64,000 bases of DNA from Gymnogyps californianus (taxonomy: Eukaryota; Chordata; Aves; Accipitriformes; Cathartidae), in contig NC_059500.1 of NCBI RefSeq assembly GCF_018139145.2, positions 17,360,101 to 17,424,100 on the forward strand. The letters are read 5' to 3'. Under the pieces are notes generated by a model, which searched no databases, was not told where the DNA came from, and was given only the letters and a program-made list of their open reading frames with translations. Positions 1-13,335 of this stretch are shown piece after piece (the stretch's first letter is position 1; every line of letters starts with the position of its first letter). Position numbers and translations under genes: made by a program.

Positions 1-3000
1 GAGATTAAACCACAATTCTCACTAGTCAGATCTGGAAGAAAGAATCAAGTCTTAGAATTACCTGGCAATACAGAGGGACCAAAGGAGTCAAAAGAAATCC
101 AGAATGCTTTGAGATTACTCTCCTACTTCACAGAGAAACAAATACGCCCTCATACAAAAGGAAAGTCAATATCCATGTAATTGCATCCACTTGCTGGGCA
201 ACATCACCTCATTCAATTTTAGACTGAACACAAGGCAATCAGTTCTGGCCAACCACTCCTCCTCACTGAAATCGGCAATAAATGTTTTGACCTCACTCAA
301 CAAAGATCAAAAAGTGCAATATGAAAGTTAACAGGAGACACTGTTTTACCAAATTCTGACATTTTCCTGGATATTTTATAACATATAAAGTGATGCCAGT
401 TGAATTGCAAGAAAAAAAATATCTTTCTGGAAGTGTTGAACTAGTTTTGATAAAGCGTAATGTGTAACTTCAATGAAATGAAAGGAGATTAACTAAGAGA
501 ACACATTATAAATAAAAACAGGCAGAAATAGTTTCCAGTATATCAGTGAATTTAAGGTATTTGTATGTTAGACACTGAAGCTGACTCTGGAAGGACTGTT
601 TAAGAGAAATATTTAGCTACCATAATCGACACTTTAAACAAAATAGCCCAATAAGGCATATACTGCTTATTCTAAAGATGACCTTATATTTCCCTCAGTC
701 TTTTCATTATGACATCCTGCCACTGTTGCTAAATCTGTTTTTTCTCACAAAATCAGAGAACGATACCATATTGATGCTGTGCAATGTGCATGTAGCTTCT
801 GATACAAATCCATTCTCAAGCCTCTCTACTGAAGAACAAACAACCTTTCAAAACTGAAGATACTCTCTTTTGACTAGAATCAGACTTTTGAGACTCCAGC
901 TCAATCTGTGATTTTATCTGTAGGCAATAGCTCTCTCTAGCAAGTTATGTTCAGGTATTCATCTCCTTTCCCAATTGCTACTAGAAAATAGTTTCAAAAT
1001 AAAATTTTCTTCTTCACATTTAATCCACAGACAACAGTAATTTCTAGGTGGGCTGCCAAGGTACAATTGGTGTGTACTTAACCTGTGATCAGCCAAATAA
1101 TAGCACACAGATTATATGAATACATTATAGGTGTTTCAGCTAAAATCAGATCCTTTAGTTTGTCTGCCATCACCATCAATTTCATAAAGTGCTATTTGAG
1201 CATGTTCCCATATTCTGCTTGTCAGTGTAAAAACTCAAGTGATCCTTTCATGACTATCAAGGCTTCAGAAGACGGAAAATACCAATATACTCCACTGAAA
1301 TACCCAGAGAAAGCTGGAACATTATTACACAGTTGTCAGTTTAAAAGATAACTGGATTAAATATATACTAAATAAAAATCATAGAAAATGTGCCACTGTC
1401 TAGGGAAACATATTTACATGGATATACCTATAAGATTGATAGAACATATGCAGGAACAACCGAAGTACTGAGTGAGACACACCTACATTTAAAATCCGAA
1501 CATCCATAGGGTAATTTTAGGAGAAAATAAAATTACTAAGTCTGTTAATATATAAGTATTAAAATATGTTTAAAATATCTGAATACCAAGACATAAAAAG
1601 TGAATTTTAAGAATCTTTCTGAAGAATAAAGAAATGCTTCAGAGAGAAAGAGAGAACAAAATATGTATGAATGCATTTTTCCACTCAACTGAAGTTCCAA
1701 GTATTTAATGGTTACTTGAGAAATTGTGATTTACTCAAGGGTAGGAGTTGCAAGGTAGGTCAACCAGCCACGTTATTTCCAGCTGAAAAAAGGAAGGATA
1801 TTTGCTTCTGACTTGTTCATAATGTTTACCTACCAATGCCCCACCTCAACAAAAAGATGCTTGCTTCCTCCATTGTCCAGGTTTGGCCCTGAAGAGTATG
1901 AGAACCATGGTATACATTTAATAATTCAAATACACAAGCAAGAAATGCCTAGTTAGCCAGCAACTCCATTCACTTGAAAACATCATAATCTATAAAACGT
2001 GGATGATCTTTTCAATCATGTAGCATCTCCCTGAGCTGCCTGAGGTCATGACTTCCATCTTCCCGAAACTGATACATGCCTTACTCTGCGTATAACCGAA
2101 CACTGCATCAGTACTGCCCAGGAAATTTCCATATACAGCCTTCCTATTTTTGTCTTATTTTCCTTTTTTTATTAGCAGTTGCTTGATTCTAGCTAATCAA
2201 TTTTGCACTTATTTTTTTTCTAATTCAATGCATGTCTAGCAGAAATGTATGGCAACAGTCAAACCCAAGAGGGTTGATATGGTTAGCATGCACACAATTC
2301 ATTGGGTAAAACAAAGCAAGGTATTATTATCTTTCTATTGTCTCAAGATGCTGGAAAGATACATACAGAACACAGTTCTTTTTCAGTCATTTAGATTTTT
2401 GATAGATTGTTTCAGTGTTTGTTAACAAAAGCTATTATCTTCTCATACAAATTGTTTTTATTTCTATCCCTAGACCGTCACAATTACAACAGTCTGACAC
2501 TGAAGATGGCAAAGTCCTTCACATAGATAAAACACCTTTACATTCACATCTGTGTATTTCACATTTTTGTGCTTCTGCCTCTTATAGCTACTCTGCTTTC
2601 CTAGACTTTACCAGCATTTAGCATGTAATTACTGCATTATTTCCTGTGTTTTAATGGAATTGATAATTGGATTGCTAAGAGTCAATATTAGCACAGATTC
2701 TTTTACTTTTTGTTTATTTGAATTGTGTTTCACTACCTCATTATTCATCTCAGTATGTTAAAAAATGGGAAGCAATATAATTTAGACTTCCTGGTACCAA
2801 ATATGGGGAACTCTATATCCAAGTCAGATCCAACCTGAACACCTTCTATTGGTGGTCTACAAAACCACTGCCCTGCGACAGCATACTGAGCTAGAATACT
2901 GTTGGTGTTCGGTTTTAAGAAATAAAGATAAATCTCTCTAACCTGAAAAGTCATGCTATTCAACTTGTCTGCAGTAAGACTGAAGGTATCTTTGCTCTTT

Positions 3001-5171
3001 AAAGCATTTCTAATCCAGTGCTGCACCACTTTCATTTTTTTTTAGGAAATGTGTAAGCGGATTTCAAGCTTTTCAATAGGTAGTGAAAGATTGTACCTGC
3101 TTTCTTTTTTATATACATAAAATAATGATCTCATTCATTCTACAGATGTTATATGTAAATAATGTATAATATTACCCTTTCTTTCTTCGGCAGCTACGCT
3201 GAAAATTCAAGAGAAATAGTAAGTTTTATCTACTCTCCTCCTCTTGTTGCAGAAAAATATTCTAAGTAGGAGTCGTGCTGGTCAGTATTTTGCAAAATAG
3301 CTTCCTCCTTTTCTTCTGATGGAGAGATTGAAAGATGTCACATCTCCAGCTATTATGCTGATACCATATCGCCTCCTTTTCTTTGACTTTAATACTTGTT
3401 TTATGAACAGATTATCGTTAATTTCTAACATTTCTCATAAAGATTACTTTGCAGCATGTTAGAAAAGAAAAACAACTGAAACTGTAAAACTATTTAATCT
3501 GAAAGGTTGTAGCATAATCTGGCAGCAATACAGAAAAGCAATGCATCAACATCTTTAGCAGAATTTATATTTGCTAGATAGGATGCCCACTTTACAGTTA
3601 GTGGCTCACATCCCAGCCAACCACTATAATCTTAAAATTGCATTCATTCGATATATTCAGCAAATTTTTGAGAAAATAACTTCTCATCATGCTCTATTTC
3701 TGAACATGTCACAGGCTACTAATTATTCTCTCAGATTTGTTATATTCTAAAAAGCAACATGTCATTTCTAGTTTGAATTTTGATCAATCAGTAACTAGTT
3801 AATGCTAACCTGAGCACATAAGCTGGAAAATTTATAGACACCTGATTGCTGGTACGGGCTTCACAAATAATGAATGATGTAACATCACAAAATATAACAA
3901 ATCACACTATTTTGTATAAGGCAATTAATGAATTTTGCTGCTTGAACAGCTCTAGTAAAAGGGTTATTGTTACTAGCACAAACAGATCTTTAGTTAGCCT
4001 TCGTGATTATTATTACATTTATGTTAATTTTGTCTGGATCCAAATCAAAACCACAGATTGGAACACTGCTAAATTTGGAAAAGTTTAGATCTAAAGCATG
4101 ATCTGGCTGTGGATTTTTCTCCTTTGGACCATTTCTACCATTTACAGAACCGTTGGTTAATAACGTGACAAACAACTTAAAATACAGGACACTAATGTCT
4201 TTTCTAGCTGGCCTCCTGTTTCCATTGCATTGAATTTCAGACAGATGGCAGAGGCAACTGGGAAGTTGGCCAGTGAGTACCCTGCAGCTACATTTCCAAC
4301 AGCTTATGGTCATTTCAGTGGAAAAGGGTGCATGGGAGCTAGGTTTGATGATTAGCTGACAGTCATGGGTTTAAAAAAAGGTCTCAGAACATTCTGCTCT
4401 GCGAAGTACAGACTGAACTGGCAGGGATGGCAGCCCTACCCCTCCTGCTCCCTTCATTTAAACAGGGTATTTTGCTGTCCACACTTTTTTTAAACCATCT
4501 ACTGCTCTCCATAAGGAAGAGATGTTGCTGACCACACTATCAGTGGACCTCAAACATGACAAATTGGAACAGTATTCTCTATGCAGTCTTGTGAAGTTCC
4601 CATTTTGTATCAATGGCCTAATCTAGTCATTCGGACTTAGAGTCCCTTTCTCAGGTGAGCTTTACTCTGCTTCCAGGGTAATCTTGTTGAACCACTGTTT
4701 GGAAATGGCGAAATTGCTTTTTCCAGGTAAGGGAAACAGAATTTTTTCTTTAGACAGAATTATAGCATTGCTGTTTACAGAGGGTTTTTTTAAGAAAAAT
4801 GTCATATATTAAGAAAGACTACATAAAAAAACCCAACCCAAATAAGCAGAAAAAACACCCAACCCCTTTCTTCCCCCAAAATCTCAGAAAACATTGAATA
4901 AAATCACACCTGCAGTACCCAATAATGTACTTAATCTAACAGACTGTGGATAATTAACTCATAAAAAGATCCACATGGATACTTGTGTAAACAATATAAA
5001 CTAATCATCAAGGCATTTATTAACTCCATAATCCTAATGGAATTTCTGAGAATTAGTATAAATGAAGAAATTCAGTATAAATAATAGCTGAGATGGCAAG
5101 AATGAAAGTGTGGAGAGAAAGAAGTATCTATTAAAGAGCTTAAATCAGATTTACGTCTTCATGAATGGAAA
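1..5171. other. AT-rich sequence with no recognised gene
   Basis: No open frame above 107 codons, no recognisable protein motif and no repeat family that I can name. The block 4200-4450 is slightly richer in G+C. It contains a 65-bp open stretch between a pyrimidine-rich AG and a GTGAGT, which is at chance level and was not called. Best read as intergenic or intronic DNA. Confidence 0.6.
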
Positions 5172-5230
5172 GTGTGTGTGTATATATATATGAGTATGTG
5201 TGTATGTGCATGCACACATGTGTGTATGCG
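5172..5230. repeat. (TG/TA)n alternating purine-pyrimidine repeat
   Basis: A TG run passes into a TA run, then into a second 39-bp alternating segment that contains a GCATGC palindrome. Alternation breaks only once, at TGAG near 5190. Such tracts are usually length-polymorphic and can adopt Z-DNA or cruciform forms under supercoiling. Confidence 0.8.
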
Positions 5231-5477
5231 TAGCCAGTAGAGAGTAGAAGGCAGTTTGTGTTCACTTCCTTGAAAGATTTGGATTTGAGCTTAGACAATT
5301 CCTATGGAGTTAGCCTAGAACCAGCCTGTCACTCAGTCTGAGGGTCATAGTACAAACAGGCTTCAGATTGTCTTCCACCAAGAAGTCTAATAAGCACAAT
5401 TATTAAAATGGAAAATACCTTTCTGCCGGCTGGGAGGAAGGGGAAGAGGGTTGTTCAGAACAGTTTAAGTTACCTGG

Positions 5478-6073
5478 TGTCGTGGTTTAACCCCAGCCAG
5501 CAACTAAGCACCACGCAGCCACTTCCCCCTCCCTGCTCCTAGTGGGGTGGGGAGAAGGAGGGAAAAAAAAGTAAAACTCATGGGTGGAGATAAGAGCAGT
5601 TTAATAACTAAAGTAAAATAAAATACACTACTAACTAAGAATAATAATAATAATATATTAATAATAATTGTAATGAAAGGGAGTATAACCAAAAAAAAGG
5701 AAATAACACCCAAGAAAAGACAAGTGATGCACAATGCAATTGCTCACCACCCCCTGACCAATGCCCAAGCAGCGATCCGCCCCTCCCAGCCAACTCCCCC
5801 CAGTTTATATACAGGGCATGACGTTCCATGGTATGGAATAGCCCTTTGGCTAGTTCGGGTCAGCTGCCCCGGCTCTGCTCCCTCCCAGCTCCTTGCACAC
5901 CTGCTTGCTGGCAGAGCATGGGAAACTGAAAAGTCCTTGGCTTAAGAGAAGCGCTACTTAGCAACAACTAAAACATCAGTGTTATCAACATTATTCTCAC
6001 ACTAAATCCAAAACACAGCACTATACCATCTACTAGGAAGAAAATTAACTCTATTCCAGCCAAAACCAGGACA
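5478..6073 (-). mobile_element. Solo LTR of an avian endogenous retrovirus (ERVL-like), complete
   Basis: Read on the minus strand, the element starts TGTCCTGG and ends CACGACA, so it has TG...CA termini and is 596 bp long. It is flanked by a perfect 5-bp target duplication, CCTGG, at 5473-5477 and 6074-6078. A TATATAAA promoter box lies at 5804-5811 (minus strand) and an ATTAAA-type poly(A) signal near 5600-5605. An (AAT)n run and an A-rich stretch lie downstream of the promoter. A 5-bp duplication suits class III (ERVL) integration. No internal gag or pol sequence adjoins it, so it is a solo LTR left by LTR-LTR recombination. I recall closely similar LTRs throughout neoavian genomes but cannot give the library name. 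Small open frames inside it are not genes. Confidence 0.88.
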
Positions 6074-6078
6074 CCTGG

Positions 6079-7780
6079 ACTCATTAACAATCTCAGGGCT
6101 AAAAGGACAAAAACTGACTCTCAAAATAAAAGACTGAGCTCTGACAAACTTCCTACAGAGCAGATAAATATGCCAGTAAATAAATAAGCAAACAGATAAG
6201 CTAGCAACATTTAAAAACCTCAAAACACTTTCCACTGTAAGGACTCTGGAACATAAAGTAATAAAAAAAAATACAAGTTTCTCTTTCATGTACATAGTCT
6301 CTTTCCAAATGCACACAATAAGTGTAAAAATAAACGAATATACCAATACTGCTATAATGCTCATGTCCTAGCCAAGCTCAGCTGTTTTCCTGAAACATCT
6401 TGAAAATTGTCTAGCCACGCAGAATGATACGTTTGTTTTACCATTTAAATCTTAGACAAGATTTAAACTTTAAGTACCAAATCTTGACTCTGTAAGTGAT
6501 AAAGAAGAGGGGAAAGTGTTCGCACTCACCACCTCTCTGGGACACTTACCCAGAAGATAGCTACATGCTAAGTACTGCTGAGTTAAAATTCATCTCCATA
6601 GAGAGCTGGAAATAAAGCCTATGGTACTTCCTCGGATAACTAGCTGTTCAGGGATGAACTTTGTCTGCTGTGCTAAAATGCAGGGGCAGACTAACATAGC
6701 CTCTGCTGTGTATATACCCTGAAAGGGCAGGGACAGACTAGCTGGAGGTCAGACTAGGGTGACAGACTGTCAGTCTCTTTTACTTTTGTGCAGAGGTAAT
6801 ACCACACTACACGTTTTTTGACAGTATTATTCTACCGTTACCAAGGGTTTCTATGCCGAACACCTACTATTCCCTACTACTCCCATCTACCTGCTCTGCT
6901 GCCTTTGCTAAAAGTGTTTCTTGCCAATACTGTCACTAAGCTGGTTCTTCATTCCCCCCTCCTCCTTCACACAGTGCTCAGCCGTTAAAGCTAAAGCTAG
7001 GTATCCTGAATATTGAACTGAAGATAACATTTATCACAAATGTCTCACTGATGTTACAAGCAAGAACAGTCTGCAGACTACAAGCAAAATATTCATGGGA
7101 TAGGTGAGTAGCATCTACCCCAGCTTCTGCATAGCACTGCACAATATATGCTCACTGAGACAAATCTGGCTCCAGCTTCCAGTGCCCATGGGTGCTGAGT
7201 CCCTCATGTCAAGTGGCAAGATGCCACCTCTGATGGGCAGTTTTACAGTAGAGAAATCTGCCCCATAAATGCTTCCTTGAAGTGAAATGAAATTTCACCA
7301 AGGTTACCAACTAGCTATTGTTTCAGCTTCATAATGTAAGTTTAAGTCAGCACTGATCTTGGACTGGTTTAGGTGAACTGACTTGGATGTAAGAGGTTTT
7401 GATCTCATTAGCAATTTTTTCCTGAAACATTGAGTAAACCTACCACCTTGAGAAAACACTACATTATATGTAGCACTAAATTTGTTCCCTTTTTTGGAGA
7501 GCACACAGATGATATTACTAAGGCTTGTTTGTGTGTTTCTTCTTAGGCAATTACTTTATCTTGGAGTGCAAAATTTATCACCATAAGACAGTGCACAGGA
7601 AAAATTCATGTACAGTTACAGAAAAGATTGTAGCTTTTTTTTTTTTCTCTTCTCTGTAATAAAGAGAGCACTTAGACGAAACAAAACAAAATGGAGGAGC
7701 CACCTCAAAAAAAGTCATCATAAGGAAATATCTCTTTTCCCTCTGCTGCCAGTTCCTCCTTGAGAAAGAAAGTATTAAAC
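6079..7780. other. No gene or repeat recognised
   Basis: Unique-looking sequence of moderate AT content. A 120-codon minus-strand open frame straddles the right LTR border at 6002-6364. It mixes element and flank sequence, so it is not a gene. A T9-C run near 7635 is simple low complexity. Confidence 0.5.
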
Positions 7781-7789
7781 CTTGTATTT

Positions 7790-8055
7790 AATTTTTGCAA
7801 GAAAATAATGTAAAGATCCTGGAGTGTGTTTTCATACAACCTTCAGAATTTATGGATAGATTGTATTAAAAATCACCCAGAGAACAAACTAAAAAGGCAA
7901 ATTTAATATCCTCAACATGGAAGCAGAATATAGATATTAATGTAACCTGTGTTAGACCAAAACCTGATATTAAAACAATGTAATATTAAACAACATTGGA
8001 ATACTGGAGTGGCAGTTGACTAAGTGCAGCCTATTACACAGGCAGCAAAGTTCAC
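7790..8055 (+). repeat. Left arm of a 1.33-kb inverted duplication
   Basis: This 266-bp segment recurs in reverse complement at 8847-9115. By hand alignment the arms differ by about 11 substitutions and one 3-nt gap, with long identical stretches (for example 7801-7927). Weak similarity continues about 8 bp outward. There are no TG...CA termini, no recognisable transposon ends and no clear target duplication, so I do not call it a known transposon. It is most simply a local inverted duplication. Confidence 0.92.
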
Positions 8056-8846
8056 TATATTCACTATGTTTTACTGTCATGTTTTTTCCTAAGCCTATAA
8101 ATAAATATTCTTAGTTTCCTTCAGTTTGTTTTGTGAAAAGTTTAGCTTGAGAGAGGCATTGCTTCCCTCCATGAAATAAAAGTATTTTATATTTTACTTG
8201 CCATTATATTTTCATGATGAAATAGAGAAACTAATAATTAGAGTTTTGGTGCAGGAATTACTTCACCTCTGTCTTTTTCAGGATGGATTAAAGACTAATA
8301 GCTCACAAATAGAGAGCAAGGAAAAAAAAGAAATTAACTTGAGCTTTGGTTGTGTTGTCGGTTTTAGTGTTTTTTTTCTGAAAATATTTTCAAGTGAAAG
8401 TTTCCAAAATGATACTGATTTTCAATTGCCCCAACATTTAAAAAGTACAAACATCACACAATCAATGTACATTTCTAATAATAATGGATCTAACTCCACA
8501 CTATGTGTAGATAATTTTGCAATTTCACCAGTAAACATAACTCTTCTACAGCTATTAAGGAACAAGGAACATCTGTTCCCGGATATAAATCCATCATGTC
8601 ACAAGTAAATCCCACCAAGAAGACATTACTAGCATATTACTCCAAAAGCCAGTTACATATATAAAAACATTGTGTCCTGCAGAACAGCTGCTGTGTCACC
8701 TCAAGTTTGTCTAAAATAGGGCTGTGATAAAGCATACTTACCTTTCTCATTTGGAAGGGCTATATCCTTACACACCTATGTGTTTCAAGACAGGAACTCC
8801 TATAGGGAAGGATTCATCTTCAGACATCATAGAATACTATAAGAAG
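8056..8846. other. Spacer between the inverted arms
   Basis: A 791-bp single-copy spacer. It contains a 136-codon plus-strand open frame (8198-8608) rich in Asn, Ser and Phe. That frame has no recognisable domain and its composition is that of AT-rich noncoding DNA, so I do not call it a gene. Confidence 0.6.
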
Positions 8847-9115
8847 GTGAACGTTGCTGCCTGTGTAATAGGCTGCATTTAGTCAACAGCCACTCCAGTA
8901 TTCCAATGTTGTTTAATATTACATTGTTTTAATAAAGGGCTTTGGTCTTACACGGGTTGTTACATTAATATCTGTATTCTGCTTCCATGTTGAGGATATT
9001 AAATTTGCCTTTTTAGTTTGTTCTCTGGGTGATTTTTAATACAATCTATCCATAAATTCTGAAGGTTGTATGAAAACACACTCCAGGATCTTTACATTAT
9101 TTTCTTCCAAAAATT
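8847..9115 (-). repeat. Right arm of the inverted duplication
   Basis: Reverse complement of 7790-8055, 269 bp long. The three extra bases relative to the left arm lie near 8955, in the most diverged part of the arm (about 8934-8960). The high identity points to a fairly recent duplication or to ongoing gene conversion between the arms. Confidence 0.92.
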
Positions 9116-9418
9116 GAACACAATGGAACAAAAATCAGATATTCATCAAGGCAGTTCATTTTATTTCCTCAAGAAAAAGGGAGCTAAGAGAAATTTTTGT
9201 CTGGTGGGAAGAAAAAACCCAAGATAATATATTACAAAACCTTATTTCCTGAATTGTCTTCTTGTGTCACAAAACATACTACATCTGAATCATTTTTATT
9301 TCAATCACTGATTAGCTTGGGGAATGCATTAGAAAAATGGTTCTGCCTGCGATACTTGCTTCGTGTGAAATTTTAAAGCGGGTTATGTTTAATGCTATAT
9401 TTAGAATGGTATTATTAT

Positions 9419-9668
9419 GGGGGTAGGACAACTAGTAATCAGCTTAACTGGTAGCAAAGAAGATTGGGGCTAGATATTAGAAAAAGCTTTATAACTGTAA
9501 GGATAATTAATGCCACAAAAGACTACCTAAGGCAGCTGTGTAAAAACACACATTTAATGTTTTCAAAAACAGATTAGGCAAGAACCTGCGCATATGTATC
9601 TAATCCTACCTTAGAGCACAGATGCGAGCTATATGGCCTCTTGAAGTTCTCTTCTGTCTTACATTTCA
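9419..9668 (+). mobile_element. Old CR1-like LINE, 3' portion
   Basis: The sequence follows the familiar order of the CR1 3' region. It has a 'gacaa-aagtaat-ggcttaa' segment, then 'agatattagaaaaa', then 'tttcaaaaacagatta-gcaagaacct', and finally a 'tatggcctcttgaagtt' stretch just before the tail. It carries many substitutions relative to young avian CR1 ends and has lost the ATTCTATG tail. I infer an ancient insertion on the plus strand. Confidence 0.72.
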
Positions 9669-12297
9669 GTTTCTTACTGTTGCTGAAAAATAAGAAACAT
9701 TCATAGGCCAACAGAGGGTTGTTGTTTACAATACCTTCTGTACACTTGTTTTCCCTTGGATCTATGTTTCTGCATAGCAGGGAATGAACTAAAATATTTT
9801 CCTTTCCTGCACTCTAGTTTGCAGAAATTATGACTGAAATTGAGGAAACCTACATGTGTCTTGCCCTGCTGAAGAGAGTTATCTCGCTAATTCCAACAGT
9901 GATGTTAGTGCATGACTGCTAAATTGCGAGAAAATTACAAAAATATGTTCTAGCATCTATGGTCTGGATACATCTGTGCCACATTTTAAATTACATTTAT
10001 TTTCAGCTATGGCAATTAGATCTGTGGCTGGTTGACTACTTCTGAAGATGTTTCTGATGTTAGCAGTCATACAAGTCTGCAATATTGGAATGGGCTGTCT
10101 CTGGAAACTATTTATCCCAGAAACGTTATTCATAGTTGAGAATACATCTTCTGTGTTCCATATGCAAAAATAAAGAACTACACAATGACTCAATGAGATC
10201 GCAAATAGAGTCCTTAGCCCGACAATTTGCATTGCAAAATGCTACAAATGCACTTTTTTAAACTCACAAAACCACTGTGTTTTGATACATAAGATGATGG
10301 TGAAGCTTCTTTTATCATCCCATATCCCTTTTCTTGGTGCTGTGTATTTGTGAAGGACCCCTATAGATTTTGAAGCCTCTCAGAAAAAGAGAAGTGGAAT
10401 TATTCAAGAGTTTCAGGGAGATAATGATGTAACATGTGCTTAGTTGATGAATTCAAGTTATCTGAGGCCTGTTGGAGCTCATGCATGTGCAATGACTCAA
10501 CTAACTGCATGTGGACTGACCATCTACTTAGCACTGGCAAAGCAGTTGCAACCTGTCCCTGCTATGAGATTCACCATGTGTGTACTATGTGACACATGTG
10601 CCTGTATTTCTAACCAAGGCAGAATGACAGCTGAAAGCACACAATTCTGCAACATGGAGATCACAGGGTGACACCCATTCATGCTTCAATGTATTGTAAA
10701 TAGTTAATTAAATATTAATAAAAAACCAATAGTTCCCTGACATTTTTTTTTCCTTTTTCATATTCAGGGTTCCAAGAAGTTGAACCCACAAAAGGGTCAT
10801 GTCTTAGAACACAGGAGTGTTTAGCTTTTAGGCACTTTGCACCCATTTTAGAAGCAGATGTTGAACATTCAGATGCCTATGATTCCTTTACAATGCATAG
10901 GTAGTGTTATACACCTGAGAAGAAAGCCTGCCTCCAAGTCAGCATACTGAGCAGTGAGTTCTTGGAGCTATCCACTAGGAGTTGCCACCAGGAGGGCTAG
11001 TCTTTAAATATCGCTTCTATGGGGGTTTTGTGCCTTAAATTAAAAGACAATGGAGAAGTTCCTCTACTCATGAGGCATAGTTCTCTACCTTTTTTTGAAT
11101 TCTTTCTTTTGCTTTTAAAACCTGAAGAGCATTTCTCAGAGGCAGATATAGGTAGATGGAGGTGAAGATGCCTCTCTGATCCTTTTTCTGCAGCTAATCT
11201 CTGCTGATTTCCCCTATCCTTCCCATACAAGCCCCACTCACTGTTAAGAGCATTTAGTCAGAAGATCTGAATCCTGTTATCTCCTCAACTGGAATGGTTT
11301 CAAAGTCTTTTTCCCAAAAGTCCTAGCCAGAATGGGCAGTCAGTCTCTTCACTCTGGGTGAACTGCTAAGCATTAATTGGGTTGTGACGATGACCTTACA
11401 GTGCTGGGGCTGTCACTGGAAAGAGGCTGGGGTCCCAGTCTCACTGCTGGGAGGTTTCTGACAACTGCTTAAGATATGTTTCATTGCCTGTGCTCTCTTT
11501 TTCCCCTTCTTGTTGACAAGATTGCATGGGAGAGGAACACAGCCCAGTGCCGGATCAACTGCCGTGTGTCATGAGATTGGACAACTGAAGGCAAGACGAC
11601 AACCCTCAACAAGTAGGTTATTACAAATTCTTGTCAGCCACCAATATACCTCATGGTCACAGATCAGTGAGACTTGGACAGAGCTTCAGGATAATAGCCA
11701 ACAACTCACCATGAGGTTTTTTTTTACTTCAAAGGATTGGCATAACACACGCAACTTTCCAATTAGATAGGTCACAGCCAGACAATCTGGTATATGGTAT
11801 GATCAATGTTAGCATGGTCCTTGTAACCACAAAGTGTTCCCCTCCTGAAGCCACTGCACATGCCAAAGCAGTAAGTGCCTAACACTGTTGAGAGGGAGAT
11901 ATTACTGTCCCTGATTTAATCAGTCATTGATTTCTTCATCAAATGCCTCAACTCTGCTAGTCTTTCCAGCTTAACTTTGCTTTTGCAGTTTTTGCTTCTC
12001 AAAACAAAGACGATCTTTTTTGTTATGCAACATCTACCGTTTGGCAGCGTATGAAGCATGGGCCTCTGCACCTGCTTAAACAAAGGATTTGTAGAGTGGA
12101 AAAATAACATTCACACCCTCGTGTCTGGGTCACCGACTGGCATCAGGAACAAAACTGGTTCTGTTCTCTATGCTAAGTGTAGTAAAAATTGAGCTGCAAT
12201 ATGCTCCTGTTTTAATATATATACTGAAGGTGTGATGAGTCCCACAGAAGTTTCCTGTGCTCAGTCATGACAGAAATCCCTTTAAGATCTCCCTTTG

Positions 12298-12298
<1 letters not shown>
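9669..12298. other. No gene or repeat recognised
   Basis: Only short open frames (91 codons or fewer) and no motif I recognise. The segment 11390-11770 is richer in G+C but shows neither splice-bounded frames nor a repeat signature. Confidence 0.5.

Positions 12299-12339
<41 letters not shown>
12299..12339. repeat. (CT)20 microsatellite
   Basis: An uninterrupted CT dinucleotide run of 41 bp. It is pure and therefore probably polymorphic in length. Confidence 0.97.
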
Positions 12340-12342
<3 letters not shown>

Positions 12343-12714
12343 GTAAAGGACTATTCTAACTTAGATGAAGGTTAAAACCCCTACATCTTCCAAAAATTTT
12401 CAGTGCATTCTTCAGAGTTTTTAGCGATCATTACACATGCTTTTAAGCTTTTTCAAGAAATAAGGAAAAATTTTAGAACCGGGAAAGGAAGAGAAGTATC
12501 TCCAGTGAATTGTACCAAAATCAGAATATTTTACTTCCTTCAAAATTGGTAGTTTGACAGATTTTGGTTTGACCCTCTCTTTCCTCCTTTAGATGTACAT
12601 CCTCAGAGATGCTTATAGATACATACTGCAGGAGGGTGCACTAGGCTTCCAAACAACTAGTGAGATAAACATGGCCAGTTCATCTCAAAGAGCAATATCC
12701 TATTGTGCTAGAAA

Positions 12715-13335
12715 AGTATGGGAAGCAGTCTGGAAAAGTTCAAAGGAGAGCAGATAATGAACTTGGGAAATGGAGAGAAAGTGTTTCAAAGTTCAGTGCA
12801 ACAGCTCACTGGATCAGTTGCAAAAATGTAAGCTGACAAGAGGCTTGACTTAGCAGCCACAGAAAGACTGGCAGCACCCCTCTGCTTTCAGGGTAACACT
12901 ACTCATCTGCAATTTTTATGCCTGAGTCTGAGGTTCATCAGAGAGAGATAGCCACTGCCACGATGATCTTACATGATCATCATTGCCATGGTCAGCTTAC
13001 ATAAGCTTACTAGGTACAGATGAACTTAAAATCAGTTAGGGTATCTGTGAGACTGATTCAAACAAAGAAGAAAGTGAAAAACAAACAAACAAAAAATGAT
13101 CAAGACAGAAGAATTGCCCTGGGAGGAGAGGTTAACAAAATTAAAATGGCTACCTTGCCTAATGATTAGCTAGAGAGACCATAATACTCATGTATAAATA
13201 TTTGAAAAGTATTACATGCAGAGGAATAGTAGAGATTTGGGGGAATAGAGGGAATAAATAGCATTTATCAGATAAATATGAAGAACATATTTGGGCAGAG
13301 TATTAGCTTTTTTCATTAAAGCTTAGTCATTTGAT
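12715..13335 (+). mobile_element. Possible degraded CR1-like LINE
   Basis: The piece near 12730-12780 resembles the 'tggaaaa-gttca-ag-agag' part of CR1-type 3' coding sequence. The piece near 13110-13260 resembles the following 'gagaggttaa...tataaatatttgaaaag' portion. The order is right for one plus-strand element, but the middle does not align by eye. The call is tentative and the two parts may be coincidental. Confidence 0.35.

Noticed and set aside
4208..4272. 65-bp exon-like block between TTTTCTAG and GTGAGT
   Set aside because: Too short. Such pairs are expected many times by chance in 64 kb.
8198..8608. 136-codon frame between the inverted arms
   Set aside because: AT-rich composition, Asn- and Ser-rich peptide, no domain and no supporting splice or promoter context.
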